Origin: Prevotella sp.
GTDB taxonomy: Bacteria; Bacteroidota; Bacteroidia; Bacteroidales; Bacteroidaceae
DNA length: 64,000 nt
NCBI GenBank assembly: GCA_017445845.1
Contig: JAFSRY010000025.1
Location: 1-64,000 of the forward strand
Reading direction: 5' to 3'
Part shown: positions 7,183 through 16,690 of the stretch, piece by piece
Position numbering within the stretch: position 1 is the stretch's first letter
How the letters are laid out: each line of letters starts with the position of its first letter
Notes under the pieces: generated by a model
Told to the model about the DNA's origin: nothing
The model's database searches: none
The model's input: only the letters and a program-made list of their open reading frames with translations
Program-made: the position numbers and the translations under genes

Positions 7183-8708
7183 ATGAAAAAGAACCGATTA
7201 CTATTTCTTTTTGTTGCAACATCTGTGCTAAGCCTGACTGGCTGTAGCGATGAAACTAAAGACATCATCATCAAGGCCGACACCCTGACAATGGACAACT
7301 TCTCAACCGGATATGATATATCACTGGCAAAGAGAAGGACTTGGGCATTACATGGTCGTGGGCACTGCTGCCCGAGGGCATGGAGATGGATGTCACCGTG
7401 CTTCGTGAGGGACAACCGTATACCCACGAACTGACCCGAGCCACAAGTATCGAGCAGAAGAACATTGAGACCAACGTACGTTTTGATTATCTGTTCCGTC
7501 TCTACGACGGCAACCGATATAGTGATGCCATTCTCAAAAGCTACACCCGCGAAGGGGCTTCGGCCCTGACAGATGTTGCCGCCTATCAGCAAGAGGGAGC
7601 CGATGGGTATGAGGCTCTGCTTACATGGTCTTCTCCCTTCGATGCCACACAGATTGTCATCAAGGGTTCCTGCGCCAATAAGAACATTGAAGAAACGATC
7701 GACGGTAAGGCCGACCGATACCTCGTCAAAGCCGTTGAGGAAGGTGACGAGTGGACATTTTCCCTGACAGCCTGCAACGAGAAGGGCAATGCACTCCCTG
7801 TTGTGACGACGCTCAAGGTCGGTCGCCAAAAGGTAGCATTCCTCAGTTTCTACCCCACCCCCGACCAACTTGTTGCCGAGGGCGACGATGACGAGGCTTC
7901 TGCTTGGCTATGGTTCCACGAAACTTATCCTAATAGCCGCTTCCTTTATGCCGGCGACATCAAATCAAAGGCTGACCTCGATGATTTGCGGGTGTTGTTC
8001 TATATCCGTGACCTGGACACTGGAACTGAGAACGATGTCTGGAACCAACCTCAAGTAATCAAGGAAGCCACTCCTGCTATTACAGAGTGGTATCGAGAAG
8101 GTGGCAATCTGGTGCTCTGGCAACATGCCGTAACCTTCATCACGGACCTTGGGCGAATCGACCGGCAACTGCTCCAGAAGAACGACCGGCGTATCACCAT
8201 CGGAAATGGATCATGGAATCAGGGGCAGTGGTATATGGCCGTGCAGATTAACCCAGGTAGCTATTTTGTGGAAGATTTCTCAGGACACCCTTTATATAAT
8301 AATGTGGATATCCGTCCGTCAGGACGTTCGAAGTATATTACCGTGAAGGGACCTGCATGGACTGAAGACCACAACTGCTGTTTCTTCAACATTCCCAATC
8401 GGCTTACCGGATTAAGCGACCAGGACCCTCGATGTTACGATGAATTGACAGAGACCTATGGTATCTATCCTCTTGCCGTATGGGACTCGCAGATTGATTG
8501 GGTCAGCCAACTCAACGTATGGGAAGCCCGCCAAGGCAACACCGACTTCAAGGGCACTGTACTCTGTGTAGGCAACGGAGGCCTCGAGTTCTCTTATAAG
8601 AATGCCGACGGCACGCCCGATAAGAGTGCCTGCCCGAAAAACTCTCCTTTCCAGGCCACCGTCCTGAAAATTGCCAAGAATGCCGTTGAATACCTCAAAA
8701 CCCGCTAA
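7183..8708 (+). pseudogene. DUF4960-like surface lipoprotein of fructan loci, frameshifted
   Basis: The gene begins with a lipoprotein signal (MKKNRLLFLFVATSVLSLTGC) and reads to about 7328 in one frame. The rest, from KEKDLGITWSW onward, lies in the next frame and continues to 8708. Splicing the frames gives a coherent product of about 508 residues, and loss of one base near 7327-7331 (for instance one A from a GCAAAA run) explains it. The frame-2 part can open only with TTG at 7341, which would lack the signal and is unlikely to be a real start. The long C-terminal part (KVAFLSFYPT, WYREGGNLVLWQH, GNGSWNQGQW) resembles the DUF4960 lipoproteins found beside GH32 genes in Bacteroides. They are presumed surface fructan-binding proteins; that family assignment is from memory. 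The break could be a real lesion or a sequencing error. Confidence 0.7.
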
Positions 8709-8712
8709 AAAT

Positions 8713-10239
8713 ATGAAGAAGTTTTTTGCTTTTGCCGCCTTCCTGCTGATGGTCAGCTGCGGCGACACTGACTATAACCTCATCTACGAAGAGCCAGAAC
8801 ATCGTGAAGGTGAGAGCATAGAGATTGGTAAGACCACTGAGGACGAAGATACATGGTATCGTGAGCCGATGCGACCCCAAATTCACTTCACTCCGGCTAA
8901 GAACTGGATAAATGATCCCAACGGTCTGGTCTTTGCCGACGGCATCTGGCATCTCTATTACCAATACAACCCTTATGGCCACGACTGGGGAAATATGTCG
9001 TGGGGCCATGCTACGTCGACAGACCTCTTCCACTGGAAGGAGCAGCCAGTTGCCATAGAGCCAGACCAACTGGGCTACATTTACTCAGGTTCTGCAGTTT
9101 TAGACAAGGACAACACAGCCGGCTTCGGTGCCAATGCCATCGTGGCTATGTATACGGCCCATGGTGCCCACGAGCAGCAATGCATTGCCTATAGCACAGA
9201 TGGCGGCATGACCTTTACGAAATATGAAGGTAACCCTGTTATCCGTAACACCACTCATGGTGACTACCGCGACCCGAAGGTCGTCTGGGACGATGCCACG
9301 TCGGCATGGTATTGCATCTTTGCACTCGGAGGCGAGCACTCGGCACAAATCTGGAAGTCGACAGACCTGAAGCAATGGACACTATGCTCCACGTTTACTG
9401 CATCACAATGGGCTGGCTGTAACCGAGGTGTATGGGAGTGTACAGACCTCTTTCCTGTCACTTATAAGGGAGAACGCAAATGGGTGATGACAGTAAATGT
9501 CAGTGACGGAGGCCCTGTGCTCGGCTCTGGTACGATGTACTTTGTCGGAAAGTTTGACGGCCGCCGCTTCACCCCAGAGCGTTACAACTATCCTTTATGG
9601 GAAGACCACGGTATGGACGACTATGCCTCTGTCACATGGAGCAACACAGGCAGTCGGCTGGTGTGCATCGGATGGATGAACAACCAGGCCTATTCCGGTG
9701 CCTATCCTGTGTCACCTTGGCGAAGCTGCATGACGTTGCCTCGCGAAATGGTGCTTGAGGAATACAATGGCCAGCCGTTGCTGAAGACCACCATTGTCAA
9801 GGAGATTGAGGGTATTGCCGATGGCTGGCAGACTGTTGCCTCCCGTAAGTTGGATGTCAAGGATGCCTACCAGCTGAACGTCACCGTCGACATGTCTGCC
9901 GACTGCGACATCCTGCTCTCCAACGCCCATGGCGAGGAGTATGGGCTTCATGTGGACAGCCAGCGACGCGACATAGTTATCAACCGTGGTGCAAAGACAG
10001 GTCTGACCGACTTCTCCGGCAACTTTCCCATTACTTCCATGCGCTCGTCGCTCTTTACAGACCATCAGCAGGTGACGCTCTGCATCTATGTTGACCAATC
10101 GAACGTGGAGGTAACGACCGACGACGGTTCTGTCATCATGTCAACTCTCGTTTTCCCGCAGAGCCTCTACGATCAGGTTGTCATCAGTGGTCAGAAGGCC
10201 AAAGCACAGGTGCGCAATCTGCGGCGCGTGTGGGAGTAG
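8713..10239 (+). CDS. GH32 fructan hydrolase (levanase/inulinase type), lipoprotein
   Basis: This 508-residue GH32 enzyme has a lipoprotein signal (FLLMVSC, lipidated Cys16), so it probably acts at the cell surface. The three catalytic signatures are visible: nucleophile Asp68 in NWINDPNGL, transition-state stabiliser Asp187 in DYRDPKV, and acid/base Glu242 in WECTDLF. A five-bladed propeller is followed by a C-terminal beta-sandwich. GH32 enzymes cut beta-fructosides (levan, inulin, sucrose); endo versus exo action cannot be told from the motifs. It starts five bases after the stop of the frameshifted lipoprotein and is clearly in the same transcript. The start at 8713 is preferred over 8671 because it opens the signal peptide. 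Confidence 0.93.
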   Translation: MKKFFAFAAFLLMVSCGDTDYNLIYEEPEHREGESIEIGKTTEDEDTWYREPMRPQIHFTPAKNWINDPNGLVFADGIWHLYYQYNPYGHDWGNMSWGHATSTDLFHWKEQPVAIEPDQLGYIYSGSAVLDKDNTAGFGANAIVAMYTAHGAHEQQCIAYSTDGGMTFTKYEGNPVIRNTTHGDYRDPKVVWDDATSAWYCIFALGGEHSAQIWKSTDLKQWTLCSTFTASQWAGCNRGVWECTDLFPVTYKGERKWVMTVNVSDGGPVLGSGTMYFVGKFDGRRFTPERYNYPLWEDHGMDDYASVTWSNTGSRLVCIGWMNNQAYSGAYPVSPWRSCMTLPREMVLEEYNGQPLLKTTIVKEIEGIADGWQTVASRKLDVKDAYQLNVTVDMSADCDILLSNAHGEEYGLHVDSQRRDIVINRGAKTGLTDFSGNFPITSMRSSLFTDHQQVTLCIYVDQSNVEVTTDDGSVIMSTLVFPQSLYDQVVISGQKAKAQVRNLRRVWE

Positions 10240-10295
10240 GATTAAGTAAATGAGGAATGGAATAATTCAACACATTATTAACTAAAATAAATTTT

Positions 10296-12725
10296 ATGAA
10301 AAAGTTTCTTTCTCTGGCAATATTCGTGCTGACAGCACTGACTGCCCAGGCTCAGCTTATTGACAAGCAGAATCCATATCTTTCGACGTGGATGCACAAT
10401 CAGGATTCGTATGTCGTTGACGCCATGGTCTTCAACGATGGTGTGGTTTGGAATGATTATGCAAGCAACGGCGGGCAGTCAGGTGTTGTTCTTGGGACTC
10501 CGCCTGCTGATGCTAATGGCAACGAATGGTTTGCCCTGGGCTATACCCTGACAGACTTTAGTGATGAAATATCATGGAGTGAGCGGATGGCTCCTTTCGG
10601 AATGGGAACATGGGCAGGAGACAATATCCTGGCTGATCTGTATTTCCGTCGGACGTTCACCTTGGATGGTCCCATTGAGGGACCTGTGGTTCTGGCTGGA
10701 GCCATCGACGATGGTCCTGCAGAGGTCTATGTCAATGGCGTGCTGATTGCAAAGGTTGAGGATGCCAACCCCGACTGGAGCGAGAGTTGCATGTGGATAC
10801 TTACCAATGAGCAGAAGGCAGCACTGAAAACCGACGGTTCTGAGAATGTGCTGGCCATGCACGTCCATAATGACTGGGGTGGTTCTAATGCTGATGCCGG
10901 TCTTTACCCGGGTAACAAGCCGTTGCCAATCCTCATCACCCACAAGTGGGCGTCACAGCTGAACAATATCACAGCCCTCGACCTTTTCAACGACGGTAAG
11001 CGAGAGCTCTTCCTTGCCGGTCGTGACGACAACTTCGGCAACCGCCACATGTGGCTGCTGCGCAATATCGGCGGGGAGTGGACAGAGATAGAAAACCCGC
11101 TCAACTGTGCTGACCATCCGGCTTATAATGTCTGCGACTTCAATGGCGACGGCAATATCGACCTCGTGCTCTTCGAGGATAACCTGCCCAATGCGGATGA
11201 GATTGCCAACAACTCCTATTACAACAGCAAGGGCATCTACCTTGGCAATGGCGATGGCACATTCACCCAACTGCCAGTGGCGGTGGTCGACGAATATGAA
11301 TATCTTCCGGCTAACTTTGGTGAGCCTTTCGTCAATGTCTATCAGTTGCGCTCAGGAGCCGTTGCCGACTTTAATAACGACGGACTGTTGGATATCGTCG
11401 GTATTGGTCGTGACCAGAACAATGTGGTGCTCCTTAACAAAGGCATTGAAGGCGACGAGGTGAAAATGCAGCCAATCTACTTTGACGACGGTATTAACGA
11501 AGGCTACAGCAACGAGCAACGCGGACGTTCGTTCGACGGAGGTTTTGTCATGCCGGCAGACTTCGATGGCGATGGCTTCGACGACTTTATCGTCTCGGCC
11601 AACAACTGGGACTATCGGCAGAACATCTATGAACTTGGAGACATGGAGCGCTTTACCGAAGTCTACCTCAATCGTGAGAGAGGAACCAAGTGGGAGCGTA
11701 CTTATTGGGGAAAAGACAATCCGTCTGTCTATAATGGCGGCCTGGCAATAGCCGACTTTAACAACGATGGCAAACTTGATGTTTATGTTTCGGGCGACGG
11801 CGGATTCTTCCCGGGCACTCCCAAGGCTATCGAACTGACGGGTCGGGATAACGAAGGTTATTGGGAGCGGGCCATCATGTGCATCAATGATGGAACGGGG
11901 CATTTCTCCCCCTTGTCACCCGAAGCCTTCGAACCTCTACATATCCGCGGACTGAATTCTGTGGCTAATGTGGCTCATGGATACGATTGGAACGGCGACG
12001 GCCTTATTGATGTCGCTCATCAGGGATGGTGTCCCGACCTTGGCGTGCAGACAGGATTCATCTGGACGGCTAATGGCGACGGCACCTTCAGCAAGAATAT
12101 CCAGTATCCAGGCGGATCAGAGTCATCGACGGCTTTTACCGACTGGGACGGCGATGGCATTAAAGACCTGATTACCATCGGCTACTGTGCCGACCGCAAC
12201 TATGTCAGTCATACTTATAACGACGGACGCAATTTCATAGTCATACAAGGAGAGACGGCCATTCCCGAGGTGGCATCACCTCAATCTGTAGAGGTGACAC
12301 TTGCTGACGGTGTGGTTACAATCAGCTGGACACCCGCAGCCGATGCGCAGCCAAATACAACTTACGAGTTGTATATCCAGAAAGCCGATGGCACGCTGCT
12401 TGGTAACTGTCGTGCTTACGTCACCGGCGAGTGGGAGGGACTAAGAAAGTGTGAGGAACCAGGCAACCAGGGAACCTCCACGAAGAAAGACTACCTGCTG
12501 CCCGACGGCACCTATACCATCGGTGTACAGGCTGTTAACGGACAATACTACGGTTCTGCCTTTGCCACGACAACAGTCAGCATTGAGGGTGGCGTAGTGA
12601 CCGGAATCTGGGATGTGACACCCGTACAACCTTCCACATCCCGCTACAATGTTCAGGGGCAGCGTGTCGACGCTGTTTATCGCGGCTTTGTCATTGAAAA
12701 CGGAAAGAAAGTTTTTCGCCGTTAG
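10296..12725 (+). CDS. Secreted FG-GAP/VCBS propeller protein with sugar-binding-like N-domain
   Basis: The 809-residue protein has a signal peptide (about 1-19). A jelly-roll domain resembling GH2-type sugar-binding modules follows at about 85-215 (YFRRTFTLDG, AEVYVNGVLI). At least seven calcium-loop repeats of the FG-GAP/VCBS kind then appear, such as DFNGDGNIDLVL, DFNNDGLLDIVG, DFDGDGFDDFIV and DWDGDGIKDLIT, predicting a beta-propeller. A fibronectin III-like module (about 665-765) and a short basic tail ending YNVQGQRV...NGKKVFRR close the protein. No catalytic site is evident, and binding of glycan at the surface is an inference from context. The C-terminal 150 residues are strikingly similar to those of the protein at 53557-55413. 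A hairpin terminator follows at 12747-12774. Confidence 0.8.
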   Translation: MKKFLSLAIFVLTALTAQAQLIDKQNPYLSTWMHNQDSYVVDAMVFNDGVVWNDYASNGGQSGVVLGTPPADANGNEWFALGYTLTDFSDEISWSERMAPFGMGTWAGDNILADLYFRRTFTLDGPIEGPVVLAGAIDDGPAEVYVNGVLIAKVEDANPDWSESCMWILTNEQKAALKTDGSENVLAMHVHNDWGGSNADAGLYPGNKPLPILITHKWASQLNNITALDLFNDGKRELFLAGRDDNFGNRHMWLLRNIGGEWTEIENPLNCADHPAYNVCDFNGDGNIDLVLFEDNLPNADEIANNSYYNSKGIYLGNGDGTFTQLPVAVVDEYEYLPANFGEPFVNVYQLRSGAVADFNNDGLLDIVGIGRDQNNVVLLNKGIEGDEVKMQPIYFDDGINEGYSNEQRGRSFDGGFVMPADFDGDGFDDFIVSANNWDYRQNIYELGDMERFTEVYLNRERGTKWERTYWGKDNPSVYNGGLAIADFNNDGKLDVYVSGDGGFFPGTPKAIELTGRDNEGYWERAIMCINDGTGHFSPLSPEAFEPLHIRGLNSVANVAHGYDWNGDGLIDVAHQGWCPDLGVQTGFIWTANGDGTFSKNIQYPGGSESSTAFTDWDGDGIKDLITIGYCADRNYVSHTYNDGRNFIVIQGETAIPEVASPQSVEVTLADGVVTISWTPAADAQPNTTYELYIQKADGTLLGNCRAYVTGEWEGLRKCEEPGNQGTSTKKDYLLPDGTYTIGVQAVNGQYYGSAFATTTVSIEGGVVTGIWDVTPVQPSTSRYNVQGQRVDAVYRGFVIENGKKVFRR

Positions 12726-12746
12726 TAGCGAATTATTTTAATCATG

Positions 12747-12774
12747 GGCGGGGCAATAAAACAGCCCCGCCTTT
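12747..12774 (+). terminator. Rho-independent terminator after the FG-GAP gene
   Basis: GGCGGGGC at 12747-12754 and GCCCCGCC at 12764-12771 form a perfect 8-bp GC stem with a nine-base loop, followed by TTTCGTTATT. It ends the 7183-12725 transcript; the second GH32 gene starts 29 bases after it, so partial read-through is likely. Confidence 0.65.
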
Positions 12775-12802
12775 CGTTATTAATATGAGATAATGTGAAG
12801 TA

Positions 12803-14461
12803 ATGAAGAATTTATTATTAGTTTTTCTGCTATTGGCAGCAATGCCGGCAGAGGCCGCAGAGGTAAAGGTCAAGGTTACCAGCCGATACCTCAACTTCCC
12901 CGTCTCTCAGCGGGTCGACCGCCATGCGATGCGCCTTGCAGTCGATGGAAAGGAGCAGTGCCGCTTTGTTGTCAGGCTGACCGCCGGTGCCCCCGACTAC
13001 TGGGTGTTTCAGGATGTCTCGGAATACAAAGGACTGACGCTGACCCTCACCTTCGACGGCCCTGAGGATGCCTTGGCTAAAGTCTATCAAGACGATACCT
13101 ATCCCGGCGAGGAGACCATCTACGAGGAGACTTATCGGCCACAGTATCACTTCACGACGCGACGTGGATGGATCAACGACCCCAACGGCCTCGTCTACGA
13201 TCGGTCGCGCGAAGAATATCACCTGTTCTATCAGCATAACCCCTTCGAACGCGATTGGGAGAATATGCACTGGGGCCATGCGGTGTCGAAAGACCTCCTG
13301 CACTGGCAGGAACTGCCCGATGCTCTCCACCCCGACACCATCGGCACCATCTTCTCCGGCTCGGCATGGATGGACTACGACAATGCCGCCGGCTTCAACA
13401 TCCCTGCCCATAAGGACAAGCGGGGCCGCATCATCCGTCCTGAACAGGTCGCAATGATTGTCTATTACACCGCCGACCACCCCAGCAGTCAGCGGCAGTG
13501 CATGGCCTATAGCCTCGATGGCGGCCGCACGTTCACTAAATATGAAGGAAATCCTGTCATCGACTCGCATGAGCGCTGGAAGAGCCACGACACCCGCGAC
13601 CCGAAGATTTTCAAGTATGGCGACCATTATGTCCTCGTACTCAACGAACGTGACGGCCACACCATTTATAACTCTACAGACTTGAAGCACTGGACTCCCA
13701 TGAGCCATATCGAGAGTTTCTGGGAGTGTCCCGAACTGTTTGAGTGTTCTCCCGGGCAATGGGTTCTCTGGGGAGCATCGGGAACGTATATGATAGGGCA
13801 TTTCGACGGATATACGTTTACACCGGCGACACCGAAACTGATGAACCTCAACGGGTCGGCCTATGCCGCACAGTGCTTCAACCAGCTGCCAGAAGGAAGC
13901 CAACCCATCAAAATGGCATGGGGACGCATCTCCTTCCCCGACATGTCCTTCAACGGCTGTATGCTACTCCCTCAGACACAAGAGATAAAGGAGACATCGC
14001 AAGGACCGAGGCTCTACTCCTATCCTATACCGGAAACCGAACAGCTCTTTTCGAAAGTTCTTGACAGGACGGACCTCTCCCAACAGGAAGCCAACACGCT
14101 GTTGAAGCCCTTTGATGGCAACGACGTGCTACGCATCAAGGCAACTCTCCATCTGACCTATGCCACCGATGCCTCCCTGCGGTATCGAGGACAGAAACTA
14201 TTTGACTATGACTTGAACGGCAACCGGCTACAGGGAGAGTTCTACTATCCCCTGTCCCCCAACAACCAACAGCCAACAGCCACCACCGACATCACCCTCG
14301 ACCTCTATGTCGACCGCGCCATTGTTGAAGGCTATGTCGATGATGGAGCCTTCTCTTATTCTTTCCAGCGCGATGTCAAGAGGAGCGATGCCGAGGGATA
14401 TGCTTTCCACGGCAATCAACTCCAGATAAAACACCTCGAAGTCTACACGTTGAAAAGGTGA
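12803..14461 (+). CDS. GH32 fructan hydrolase with N-terminal DUF4980-like domain
   Basis: This 552-residue secreted enzyme carries a signal peptide (1-18, ending AEAA) and an N-terminal beta-domain of about 95 residues of the kind called DUF4980 in Bacteroidota GH32 proteins. The GH32 core has nucleophile Asp126 in GWINDPNGL, Asp266 in DTRDPKIF and Glu308 in WECPELFE. The cleavable signal lacks a lipobox, so unlike the first GH32 enzyme it is probably periplasmic or soluble. The likely role is to complete breakdown of imported fructo-oligosaccharides to fructose. No fructokinase or fructose transporter lies nearby. It converges on the GH43 gene, with a large inverted repeat between them. Confidence 0.93.
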   Translation: MKNLLLVFLLLAAMPAEAAEVKVKVTSRYLNFPVSQRVDRHAMRLAVDGKEQCRFVVRLTAGAPDYWVFQDVSEYKGLTLTLTFDGPEDALAKVYQDDTYPGEETIYEETYRPQYHFTTRRGWINDPNGLVYDRSREEYHLFYQHNPFERDWENMHWGHAVSKDLLHWQELPDALHPDTIGTIFSGSAWMDYDNAAGFNIPAHKDKRGRIIRPEQVAMIVYYTADHPSSQRQCMAYSLDGGRTFTKYEGNPVIDSHERWKSHDTRDPKIFKYGDHYVLVLNERDGHTIYNSTDLKHWTPMSHIESFWECPELFECSPGQWVLWGASGTYMIGHFDGYTFTPATPKLMNLNGSAYAAQCFNQLPEGSQPIKMAWGRISFPDMSFNGCMLLPQTQEIKETSQGPRLYSYPIPETEQLFSKVLDRTDLSQQEANTLLKPFDGNDVLRIKATLHLTYATDASLRYRGQKLFDYDLNGNRLQGEFYYPLSPNNQQPTATTDITLDLYVDRAIVEGYVDDGAFSYSFQRDVKRSDAEGYAFHGNQLQIKHLEVYTLKR

Positions 14462-14462
14462 A

Positions 14463-14557
14463 AAAAGCCCATCCCAACAACTCCCCTCGGGTTTCCGCCC
14501 CTCGCGAAACGAGGGGAGTTGGAGGGGACCAGAGGGGAGTTGTTGGGATGGGCTTTT
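14463..14557. repeat. Perfect 26-bp inverted repeat element between convergent genes
   Basis: Arms 14463-14488 and 14532-14557 are perfect inverted copies of 26 bases, with A-rich and T-rich outer ends that make it a bidirectional terminator. Inside lies a second GC-rich hairpin (CCCCTCG...CGAGGGG). The right arm overlaps the GH43 stop codon by two bases. The arm length and nested structure exceed an ordinary terminator and suggest a palindromic repeat element. Confidence 0.75.
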
Positions 14558-15536
14558 ATTTACTCTTGAACTTTGTCTTCCCTACCCCTTCAAAGGTAAT
14601 CTTGACGGGTTCGATGGTGCCGTCGGGGCGGAAGGTCAGGCGGTCGACACAGGTGACACGATGGTTGCCGTCGGTCTCGCCGAGCGGACGACGGTGGTAG
14701 ATGATGTAGTATTCATCCTTGCCCTTTGCCTTGACGACCGAGTGATGGCCTGCTCCCGTTGCCACCTGCGGATCCTGCTGCAGGATGGTGCCGATGCGTT
14801 CGAAGGGTCCGAAGGGTGAGTCGCTGATGGCATAGGCCAAACGATAGTCGGGACCCGTCCATCCACCTTCACTCCACATGAAATAATACTTTCCGCCACG
14901 CTTCAGCATGAAGGGCCCCTCGACATATCCTTTCGGTGTCACTTCCTTATACATCTCGCCGTCGTCGAAGGGTCGCAGCGACAACAGGTCGTCACTGAGG
15001 CGGGTGATGTTACAATGTCCCCATCCGCCATAATACATATAGTACTGTCCGTCGTCATCGTGGAAGACATACTGGTCGATGGGCTGCGCACCGTTGATGA
15101 TATGGCCGATGAGGGGTTTGCCAAGGGCATCCTTGTAAGGGCCTTCGGGCCGTTGGGCTGTGGCGACGCCGATGCCGCCTATCTCCCCTTCGTGCACGTC
15201 GTTGGCACCGAAGAAGAAGTAATAGGTGCCGTCCTTCTCGATGACCGACGGAGCCCACATGGCCATGTGGGCCCACTTCACGTCGGCTGACGTCAGCACG
15301 TTCTCATGCTTCGTCCAGTTGACCAGGTCTTTCGTCGAGAAGGCATCGAAGTGCAACTGCTCCTTGTAAGGTGCCGAATAGGTCGGGAAGACCCAACACT
15401 CCTTGCCATAGACGATGCCTTCCGGGTCGGCATACCAACCGTCGGCAATGGGGTTTCCACTCGTTTTCTTTTTCTCTTGGGCCTGGGCTCCCGTCGTCAG
15501 GGTAGCCAGCAAGGCCAGCAGCAACAGTTTTTTCAT
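14556..15536 (-). CDS. GH43-family glycosidase
   Basis: The 326-residue secreted protein has a signal peptide (1-20, GAQAQ) and a five-bladed propeller of the GH43 type. The three acidic residues of the family are visible: base Asp37 in WYADPEG, pKa-modulating Asp154 in PIDQYVF and acid Glu206 in GYVEGPF. GH43 enzymes release arabinose, xylose or galactose from plant polysaccharides; the subfamily and substrate cannot be fixed here. It is followed by no other gene on its strand and preceded by an esterase gene 41 bases upstream. The pair could therefore be co-transcribed, as expected for a decorated xylan or arabinan substrate. Confidence 0.88.
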   Translation of the reverse strand: MKKLLLLALLATLTTGAQAQEKKKTSGNPIADGWYADPEGIVYGKECWVFPTYSAPYKEQLHFDAFSTKDLVNWTKHENVLTSADVKWAHMAMWAPSVIEKDGTYYFFFGANDVHEGEIGGIGVATAQRPEGPYKDALGKPLIGHIINGAQPIDQYVFHDDDGQYYMYYGGWGHCNITRLSDDLLSLRPFDDGEMYKEVTPKGYVEGPFMLKRGGKYYFMWSEGGWTGPDYRLAYAISDSPFGPFERIGTILQQDPQVATGAGHHSVVKAKGKDEYYIIYHRRPLGETDGNHRVTCVDRLTFRPDGTIEPVKITFEGVGKTKFKSK

Positions 15537-15577
15537 TGTTTATGGATTGTTTTTCTTTTCTATCGTTTATTCAAGAG

Positions 15578-16543
15578 TCATTGTCCCTCGGTCATTTCAC
15601 GAAAGCTGTCCTCAATGGTTTTCGTGGCGGGTGCCTTGTCGGGCCGCTCTTCGGTGGTATCGACATGCAGCTGCTGTTTCTTGTCGAGCACACGATGGAG
15701 GAAGTCTGTCATCTCGTTACGGGCTTCCTCCTGCCAGTAGACACCGGCGATGACATGCCCCTGCTTATCGTAGCGATGCATCTGTGTAGAAACGCCCATC
15801 GCCTTCAGCTGAGGCATGTAGTAATCGGGTCCGAAGGTGCCGAAGGTGTCGCCCAAGAGCACTTTCCCATAGGGCACCAGCTCGTCGTTGGTACCATGAA
15901 AGGCCAGGAACGGACAGGGCTTACGCTGCCAGACGAGTGTATCGGCATCTTGCAGCCAGATGCCACCGGCACACGGTATGACGGCAGCATACCGGAAGTC
16001 CTCGGGCAGTAGCGACGTTGCCAGCGTGTCTCGGTTGCACAAGAGGTATTCGGCGGTCACGCTGTTGATGGCACCAGCCGATGAGCCACTGATGACGATG
16101 CGGCTTGTGTCCACCTGCCATTCCTGCGCATGATTGATGACGAAGCGGGTGGCATCGTAGAGGTCTTCGATGCCCATGCGGATGGCACCGCCATAGCTGG
16201 CAGCAAAGTTGGTCGAGTCTATCTTCACACCCTGTTCTTTCAGCTTTCTGATGCCAAGCCGATAGTCGATGCCTATGGCCACATAACCTTTACGGGCAAA
16301 ATGTTCGAGCAGCGGACGGCCGTCTTCACGCTTGCCGCCCTCCCATGCACCCCCGTAGGAGAAAATGAGCACAGGACGAAGGGTGTCGGCATCCAGCGTG
16401 TCGGTATAGACATCGAGCCGCAACACCTGACCATCCTTCTCTGCATAGTCGAAGGTTTCCCTCTTATAGTCCAGCGTGCAGGCTGTCAGACAGACAAGAC
16501 AACCCACCAGCGTCAGCAATAGTATTTTTCTCTTCATCATCAT
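15578..16543 (-). CDS. Alpha/beta-hydrolase esterase, lipoprotein
   Basis: The 321-residue protein has a lipobox (VCLTAC, Cys22) and an alpha/beta-hydrolase fold. The nucleophile elbow is GSSAG with Ser155, the acid is probably Asp220 in HGTNDELVP, and the His is His263 in YDKQGHV. SYGGAW at 62-67 supplies the oxyanion hole, as in the esterase/lipase (HGG-like) group. It is probably a surface or periplasmic carboxylesterase removing acetyl or similar groups from glycans, an inference from its place just upstream of the GH43 gene. Three consecutive Met codons open the frame, so the start may be 16543, 16540 or 16537. Confidence 0.8.
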   Translation of the reverse strand: MMMKRKILLLTLVGCLVCLTACTLDYKRETFDYAEKDGQVLRLDVYTDTLDADTLRPVLIFSYGGAWEGGKREDGRPLLEHFARKGYVAIGIDYRLGIRKLKEQGVKIDSTNFAASYGGAIRMGIEDLYDATRFVINHAQEWQVDTSRIVISGSSAGAINSVTAEYLLCNRDTLATSLLPEDFRYAAVIPCAGGIWLQDADTLVWQRKPCPFLAFHGTNDELVPYGKVLLGDTFGTFGPDYYMPQLKAMGVSTQMHRYDKQGHVIAGVYWQEEARNEMTDFLHRVLDKKQQLHVDTTEERPDKAPATKTIEDSFREMTEGQ

Positions 16544-16647
16544 TTAAAATAGTTTAGCCCGTGCAAAATAAACAAATATTTTTTATACTACCAAGAAAAA
16601 ACGCACCAATTTTTCCCGCTCCTGATGGCGTAAGCTACTGAGATAAG

Positions 16648-16690
16648 GCAAGGAGGGTGAGCTGAATCGGCTCACCCTCCTTGCTTTTAT
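16648..16690. terminator. Terminator hairpin downstream of glnN
   Basis: Arms 16648-16662 and 16670-16684 form a perfect 15-bp stem with a seven-base loop. It begins two bases after the glnN stop codon on the minus strand. The plus strand continues with TTTT, so the tail is better in that direction, but its position makes it the glnN terminator. Confidence 0.65.

Noticed and set aside
7341-8708. Independent gene starting at TTG 7341
   Set aside because: A TTG start would remove the signal peptide, while the preceding frame supplies a perfect lipoprotein signal that joins it by a one-base change; treated as one broken gene.
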